Notes under the pieces: model-generated
Databases searched by the model: none
What the model was told of the DNA's origin: nothing
Seen by the model: only the letters and a program-made list of their open reading frames with translations
Program-made: the position numbers and the translations under genes
Shown: piece after piece, positions 59,019 through 64,000 of the stretch
Layout: every line of letters starts with the position of its first letter
How positions within the stretch are numbered: the stretch's first letter is position 1
Source: an uncultured Rhodopila sp.
GTDB taxonomy: Bacteria; Pseudomonadota; Alphaproteobacteria; Acetobacterales; Acetobacteraceae
DNA: 64,000 nucleotides
Reading direction: 5' to 3'
Assembly: GCF_903915725.1 (NCBI RefSeq)
Contig: NZ_CAIWTY010000007.1
Location: forward strand, 26,193 to 90,192

Positions 59019-59590
59019 AGCGCTCCACCGCGAAGGTCTGTTGTAACTGCTCCGCAGGGAGCGCGCCTGAACGCGTGCCGCACTGATTCCCGCGGGGATT
59101 CGTTTCGGTGATCTTGCGCGTCTGCACGGGTTCCGACAGCGGATACGTCCTCATCGGATAGAGCGAAAGGACGCGGAAGACGCGTGTCGCCTGTTGGTCC
59201 ATTTAGTACACGTGACGACCGCAACCTGTTCCCGGGTTGTGGGATGCCCTGTTCCAAGCTTCGGGTTCTCCCGCATGGCGCCGGCAACAATGTCCCAAAG
59301 GTGGGGCTGACCCCGCACTGGATTGGCAAACTTTCTGTCTCCGGCGCCTTCAAGTCCGCAGGGATCGGAACGCGGTCACAGCCAGCCCTCGTCACGGTCC
59401 TCGGCTCGATAAAGCCGAGGACCGTGACGGGAAAGCCCGTCGGCGCTCGATCATGGTTTTTTCCATCGTGCGTTGCATAGCGACAAACGCTGCGATCGGC
59501 AGCGGGAATCGAACAGCCGCGAATCTCTGTCCATTTCCGGGCGGCTCTGCCAAACTGACCGCCAGTTAACCCCGGCGGAACCCCCTCTTC
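59019..59590. other. Intergenic region before the RND operon
   Basis: About 570 bases. It holds a strong hairpin (59390-59429, separate entry). A 168-codon minus-strand frame reaches into the methyltransferase gene and has no family; I do not call it. No clear regulator gene or -10/-35 pair found. Confidence 0.5.
59390..59429. other. Perfect 17-bp stem hairpin with 6-base loop
   Basis: Arms 59390-59406 and 59413-59429 are exact reverse complements around CGATAA. No T-tract follows on either strand, so it is not a classic intrinsic terminator. It could protect the end of the methyltransferase transcript, be a protein site, or be a repeat element. Confidence 0.8.
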
Positions 59591-60697
59591 ATGAACCTAA
59601 AGCCCGCGTTCGGCACCGTCCTCCTGCTGCTCTCGGCCGGGGCGCTCGCCCAGCCCGCCCCGCCGAAAGCCATCCCCGTCGGGGTCGTCCAGGCCGCCAA
59701 ACAGCCGATAACCCGCGGCAGCTCCTTCGTCGGCCGCATCGAGGCGACCGAGAAAGTGGACATCCGCGCCCGCGTCACCGGCTACCTCGACGCCGTGCTG
59801 TTCAAGGAAGGCGACACGGTTGCCGCCGGCGCGCCGCTGTATCGCATCGAGAAAGCCCCGTTCGAGGCCGCCTTGCAGGAGGCCCGCGGCGCCCTGGTGC
59901 AGGCGCAGGGCAACTACGCCAACGCCAGCGTCCAGCGCCAGCGTGCCGATGAACTGGTCAAGACCAGCGCCACCTCCGTCGCCGTCCGCGACGAACGCCG
60001 CGCCGCCGAGACCAACGCCCAGGGCGCCGTGATCCGCGCCGACGCCAACGTCAGCACCGCCCAGATCAACCTGTCCTACACCGACATCACCGCCCCGATC
60101 GCCGGCCGCATCGGCCGATCGGCTGTGACCAAGGGGAATGTTGTGTCGCCGGATTCCGGCGTGCTGACGGTGATCCTCAGCGAGGACCCGATCTACGCCG
60201 TCTTCCCGGTCAGCCAGCGCGAGTTCCTGCGCGTCAAGAAAGCCGAGGACAAGCTGAACACCGACTCGCTGCTGGTGAAACTGCGCTTCGCCGACGGAAC
60301 GCAGTATCCGGAGGACGGCAAAATCAATTTCGTCGACGTCAGGGTCGATCGCGGCACCGACACCGTCACCGTTCGCGCCGTCGTGCCCAACCCGCACGGC
60401 GCACTGGTCGATGGCGAGTTCGTCACCGTCGCCGTCCAGGGCGACACCCCGGATGAGAAAGTCGTCGTGCCGCAGGCTGCTTTGATCGCCGATCAGGGGG
60501 GCACGTACGTGTTCGTCGCCGAGAACGGCAAGGCGGCCGTCAAACGCGTCAAGCTCGGTCCGGAGGTCGGATCGAACATCGCCGTCGAATCGGGGCTGCA
60601 AGGCGGCGAACAGGTGATCGTCGAGGGTCTGCAAGGTTTGCGCCCGGACGCCCCGGTCGCACCGGCGCCCGTCGCTGTCGCGATTCCGGGCGGCTGA
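59591..60697 (+). CDS. RND efflux periplasmic adaptor (membrane fusion protein)
   Basis: A 368-residue adaptor. It has a signal peptide ([19 protein letters not shown]), a barrel-sandwich motif ([40 protein letters not shown]), a coiled-coil hairpin ([20 protein letters not shown]), a beta-barrel and a C-terminal membrane-proximal domain with [20 protein letters not shown]. No lipobox is seen. One base separates its stop from the pump ATG: one operon. A TolC-type outer channel is not in the window. Confidence 0.93.
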   Translation: MNLKPAFGTVLLLLSAGALAQPAPPKAIPVGVVQAAKQPITRGSSFVGRIEATEKVDIRARVTGYLDAVLFKEGDTVAAGAPLYRIEKAPFEAALQEARGALVQAQGNYANASVQRQRADELVKTSATSVAVRDERRAAETNAQGAVIRADANVSTAQINLSYTDITAPIAGRIGRSAVTKGNVVSPDSGVLTVILSEDPIYAVFPVSQREFLRVKKAEDKLNTDSLLVKLRFADGTQYPEDGKINFVDVRVDRGTDTVTVRAVVPNPHGALVDGEFVTVAVQGDTPDEKVVVPQAALIADQGGTYVFVAENGKAAVKRVKLGPEVGSNIAVESGLQGGEQVIVEGLQGLRPDAPVAPAPVAVAIPGG

Positions 60698-60698
60698 G

Positions 60699-63600
60699 AT
60701 GATTTCATCCGTTTTCGTCGATCGCCCCCGCCTGGCGATCGTTATTTCGCTGCTCATCACCATCGCGGGCCTGATCTCGCTGATGGTCATTCCGGTGGCG
60801 CAGTATCCGGACGTGGTGCCCCCGCAGGTCTCCGTCACCACGGTCTATCCGGGCGCCTCCGCCGCGGTCGTGGAAGCCACGGTGGCGCAGCCGATCGAGG
60901 CGCAGATCGTCGGCGTCGACAAGCTGCTGTATATGAAGAGCGTCAGCGGCGACGACGGCAGCTACTCGCTGAAACTGTCGTTCGAGCTGGGCACCAACCC
61001 CGATATCAACACCGTCAACGTCAACAACCGGGTGCAGGTGGCGCTGTCGAAACTGCCGGCGGAGGTGCGGCAGCAGGGCATCAACGTCAAGAAACAGTCG
61101 GCCGCCATGCTCGGCGTGATCGCGGTGTATTCGCCGAAGCAGACGCATGACGGGCTGTTCGTGTCGAACTATGTGGCGATCAACCTGCTGGACCAGATCA
61201 AGGCCAGTCCGGGTGTCGGCGACGCCTTCCCGTTCGGGGCGCAGGACTATGCCATGCGGGTCTGGCTGCAAACCGATCGCATGACCGGCCTCGGGCTGAC
61301 CGCGGCCGACGTGATCGACGCGATCAAGGCACAAAACGCCCAGGCCGCCGCCGGCCGCATCGGTGCGCGGCCGATCAGTAACGATCAGCAATTGCAGTTG
61401 AATATCCAGTTGAAGGGGCGGCTGACGACGGTTGCGGAGTTCGAGAACATCGTTATTCGCGCCAACCAGGACGGCTCGGTCTTGCGGCTGCGCGACATCG
61501 CCCGGGTCCAGCTCGGCGCCGTCTCGATGGATCAGGAGACCAAGCTGAACGGCGGCAGTTCGGCGCTGGTCGCGCTGTACCAGACTCCCGGCGCCAACGC
61601 GGTGGCGACCCTGGCCGGCGTGAAGAAACAGTTGGAGGCGTTGTCGAAGGATTTTCCTCAAGACCTGGAATGGAAGATCACTTACGACACCACGACCTTC
61701 GTCACCGACACGATCCATGAGGTCGTCAAGACCCTGGTCGAAGCCTTCGTGCTGGTCGTCCTGGTCGTCTACCTGTTCCTCGGCAGCTTCCGCGCGACCC
61801 TGATCCCGACCCTGGCCGTCCCGGTCAGCCTGGTTGGCGCCTTCATCGTGCTGAACGCCATCGGCTATTCGGCGAACTCCGTCAGTCTGTTGGCCGTCGT
61901 GCTGGCCATCGGCATTGTCGTCGACGACGCCATCGTCGTGGTCGAGGCGGTCGAGCATGAGATGGAGGTGCATCCCGAACGATCGGTCGCGGACTCGACG
62001 AAAAACGCGATGAAGCTGATCACCGCGCCGGTGATCGCCATCACCCTCGTGCTGCTGTCGGTGTTCGTGCCCATCGGCTTCATCTCCGGCATCTCGGGCG
62101 AGTTGTTCCGCCAGTTCGCGGTCACCGTTGCGGTGTCGATGCTGCTGTCGGCGATCAACGCGCTGACCCTGTCGCCGGCTTTGTGCGCGCTGCTGCTGAA
62201 GCCGCATCACGGCCCTCGCCGCGGCCCCATCGGCTATGTGATGCGGGCGATCGACCGGGTGCGTGACGCTTACGGAGCAGTTGTGGCGCGGCTGGTGCGC
62301 ATTGCGATCATCAGCATCCCGATCGTCCTGGTGGCTGCATTCGGCGTGTTCGGCCTGAGCAAGATCACCCCCACCGGCTTCCTGCCGCAGGACGACCAGG
62401 GTGCGTTCTTCGTGCTGGTGCAGCTTCCCGACGGCGCCTCCGTCGGCCGCACCGAGGCGGTGATCGACAAGGTCAACGCCGTGCTGAAGGATGAACACGC
62501 AATCGCCGACGTGTCGTCGATCGTCGGCTTCAACTTCCTCGACGGCATCTCGCAGTCCAACGCCGCGTTCCTGATCGTCACGTTGAAGCCGTTCGAGGAT
62601 CGCAAGGACCCGGCGCAGTCCGCCGATGCGATCATCGGCCGCCTGAGCGGCACCCTGCGCGGCGTGCGCGGCGCCACGGTGGTGCCGCTGGCGCCCCCGC
62701 CGATCATCGGGCTGGGGAGCGGGGGCGGGTTTTCGTATGTGATGCAGGATACCCGCGGCGGCGATGCCAAGGCGATGGCGCAGGCGCTGCGCGGGCTGCT
62801 GGTGGCGGCGAACCAGGACCCTGAGTTGACGCGCGTGTTCAGCACCTTCTCGGCCACCAACCCTTCGGTGTACCTCGATATCGATCGCGACAAGGCGCAG
62901 ATCCTCGGGGTGCCGCTGACCAGCGTGTTCCAGACCCTGCAGGCGAATCTCGGCGGGGCGTATGTCAACGACTTCAACCTGTTCGGGCGCACCTGGCAGG
63001 TGCAGGTGCAGGCGGAGGCGCCGGATCGCGGCTCGATCGACGACATCTACCGGCTGAATGTGAAGGGCGGGTCGGGTGAAATGGTGCCGCTGCGCAGCCT
63101 GGTGGAGGTGCGGGTGGTGCAGGGGCCGCAGTCGCTGATCCGCTACAACAACCGCCGCGCCGTGGTGATCCAGGGTTCGGGCGCGCCGGGGGTGTCGTCG
63201 GGGGCGGCGCTGGCAGCGATGGATGCGGTGGCGGCGCGGACGCTGCCGTCAGGCTATCGCGGCGACTGGACCGATACGTCGTTCCAGGAGAAGCGGGCGG
63301 AGGGGCAGACCGGGATCATCCTGGGGTTCGCACTGCTGTTCGCCTACCTGTTCCTGGTGGCGCTGTATGAGAGCATCACCATCCCGGTGCCGGTGCTGCT
63401 GTCGGTGATCGTCGGGGTGCTGGGGTCCTTCGCCGCCATCTATTTCGGCGGCCTGACCTTGGACCTTTACGGCCAGATCGGCATGGTCGTCCTGATCGGA
63501 CTGGCGGCTAAAAACGGCATCCTGATCGTGGAGTTCTCCAAGGAGGAACGCGAGAAGGGCGTCCCGCTGCTGCGCGCCGCGGCCGAGGGGGCACGGTTGC

Positions 63601-63836
63601 GGTTCCGCCCGGTGATGATGACAAGCTTCGCGTTCATCCTGGGGCTGTATCCGCTGGTGGTGGCGGTGGGGCCGAGCCAGTTGGCGCGGCGCAACGTTGG
63701 CACGCCGGTGTTCGGCGGGATGATCGCGGCGAGCTTCCTGGGGATATTCGTGATCCCGATCCTGTACGTGGTGTTCCAATCGGTGCGGGAGCGGTTGAAG
63801 GGGCAGGGGCGGAAGGAGGAGGCGGCGGCGGAGTGA
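60699..63836 (+). CDS. RND multidrug efflux permease (HAE1/MexB-like)
   Basis: A 1045-residue inner-membrane pump: [20 protein letters not shown] (TM1), [20 protein letters not shown], the TM4 proton-relay acids in [20 protein letters not shown], and the conserved Lys in [19 protein letters not shown] (TM10). Two large periplasmic loops follow TM1 and TM7, as in AcrB/MexB. Length is normal. With the adaptor it forms a proton-driven tripartite exporter of drugs or other small molecules; no regulator is adjacent. Confidence 0.94.
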   Translation: MISSVFVDRPRLAIVISLLITIAGLISLMVIPVAQYPDVVPPQVSVTTVYPGASAAVVEATVAQPIEAQIVGVDKLLYMKSVSGDDGSYSLKLSFELGTNPDINTVNVNNRVQVALSKLPAEVRQQGINVKKQSAAMLGVIAVYSPKQTHDGLFVSNYVAINLLDQIKASPGVGDAFPFGAQDYAMRVWLQTDRMTGLGLTAADVIDAIKAQNAQAAAGRIGARPISNDQQLQLNIQLKGRLTTVAEFENIVIRANQDGSVLRLRDIARVQLGAVSMDQETKLNGGSSALVALYQTPGANAVATLAGVKKQLEALSKDFPQDLEWKITYDTTTFVTDTIHEVVKTLVEAFVLVVLVVYLFLGSFRATLIPTLAVPVSLVGAFIVLNAIGYSANSVSLLAVVLAIGIVVDDAIVVVEAVEHEMEVHPERSVADSTKNAMKLITAPVIAITLVLLSVFVPIGFISGISGELFRQFAVTVAVSMLLSAINALTLSPALCALLLKPHHGPRRGPIGYVMRAIDRVRDAYGAVVARLVRIAIISIPIVLVAAFGVFGLSKITPTGFLPQDDQGAFFVLVQLPDGASVGRTEAVIDKVNAVLKDEHAIADVSSIVGFNFLDGISQSNAAFLIVTLKPFEDRKDPAQSADAIIGRLSGTLRGVRGATVVPLAPPPIIGLGSGGGFSYVMQDTRGGDAKAMAQALRGLLVAANQDPELTRVFSTFSATNPSVYLDIDRDKAQILGVPLTSVFQTLQANLGGAYVNDFNLFGRTWQVQVQAEAPDRGSIDDIYRLNVKGGSGEMVPLRSLVEVRVVQGPQSLIRYNNRRAVVIQGSGAPGVSSGAALAAMDAVAARTLPSGYRGDWTDTSFQEKRAEGQTGIILGFALLFAYLFLVALYESITIPVPVLLSVIVGVLGSFAAIYFGGLTLDLYGQIGMVVLIGLAAKNGILIVEFSKEEREKGVPLLRAAAEGARLRFRPVMMTSFAFILGLYPLVVAVGPSQLARRNVGTPVFGGMIAASFLGIFVIPILYVVFQSVRERLKGQGRKEEAAAE

Positions 63837-63915
63837 TGCCAATCGGCGTAGACACTGATCTGTAGAAGTCTCGACTAAACCTGACAGTTGGGGTTCAATC
63901 GGTGGGGCAAAGGTT

Positions 63916-63972
63916 GCCCGGTGTGTCGGCTCGCAGGGAGGCGGAGCCGACCGAAGAGCCGACACACCGGGC
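63916..63972. repeat. 17-bp inverted repeat after the RND pump
   Basis: Arms 63916-63932 (GCCCGGTGTGTCGGCTC) and 63956-63972 are perfect reverse complements around a 23-base spacer. The pump gene ends 80 bases earlier. It may be a terminator or an intergenic palindromic element; no T-tract. Confidence 0.75.
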
Positions 63973-64000
63973 GGGCAAAATCGGAGCGCCCGCTATGACA

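Noticed and set aside
58889..59395. 168-codon minus-strand frame upstream of the RND operon
   Set aside because: Overlaps the end of the methyltransferase gene and has no recognisable motif.
60705..62498. 597-codon minus-strand open frame
   Set aside because: Antisense shadow of the RND pump; the translation is His/Gln/Asp-rich low-complexity, as expected for a shadow.
63880..63920. GGTTCAATC resembling a tRNA T-loop
   Set aside because: The surrounding bases do not form the acceptor, D or anticodon arms.

Overview
The window is high-GC, gene-dense DNA that looks like an alphaproteobacterial chromosome, most likely Rhodospirillales/Acetobacteraceae. The order coaX - rnj - DUF1467 protein - proS - lolC - lolD, the short 438-residue ProS, the UbiK/BMFP protein and the Mex-type RND pair support this. 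The genus is inferred, not proven. There is one tRNA (Val, anticodon CAC), no rRNA and no CRISPR array.

Layout. 0-5.4 kb: housekeeping genes (hldD cut by the window edge, ubiK-like, ybjN-like, proC, a TetR regulator, an inositol-phosphatase-family gene, a PhzF-family gene). 5.4-6.8 kb: two back-to-back toxin-antitoxin (TA) modules. 7-10.2 kb: a CHASE3 hybrid kinase and pdxJ. 10.3-24.7 kb: a surface-polysaccharide region with two flippases, three glycosyltransferases (one of the PEP-CTERM/exosortase-linked type), an acyltransferase and an FkbM methyltransferase. It also holds an ABC-2 exporter whose ATPase and permease genes are separated by an unrelated lipocalin-like gene. 24.9-31.2 kb: hldE, a BKACE-family gene, a vapBC pair, a decayed parDE pair, small membrane proteins, purU and tRNA-Val.

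31.2-38.2 kb: a 1442-residue CheB-CheR-PAS-kinase-REC-REC-LuxR fusion, a divergent single-domain receiver, and a run of very small envelope or stress genes (entericidin-like, DUF3309-like, secreted coiled coil, duplicated CsbD). 38.2-43.4 kb: a thioesterase, copC-copD, and a MoxR ATPase with its VWA partner. 43.6-46.7 kb: a PDZ protease locus in which an intact HtrA-like enzyme faces a paralog that has lost all three catalytic residues and is coupled to a LuxR-type regulator. A GxxExxY gene flanked by inverted repeats sits between the two. 46.7-55.1 kb: a PEP-CTERM protein, a GST, then the conserved coaX-to-lolD block. 55.2-57.9 kb: a lower-GC island with a Vsr endonuclease, a PD-(D/E)XK-like candidate restriction enzyme and a C5 cytosine methyltransferase. 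It is followed by a diverged second copy of the end of lolD. 58-64 kb: a SAM methyltransferase and an RND efflux pair.

Themes. Four TA modules occur in 24 kb; three TA reading frames carry single-base frameshifts, all in members of otherwise complete modules. Three genes (two toxins and vsr) seem to start at CTG. Palindromic dispersed repeats occur between genes. The strongest candidates for undescribed biology are the active/dead cytosolic HtrA pair with its regulator, the six-function signalling fusion, and the repeat-flanked GxxExxY unit.
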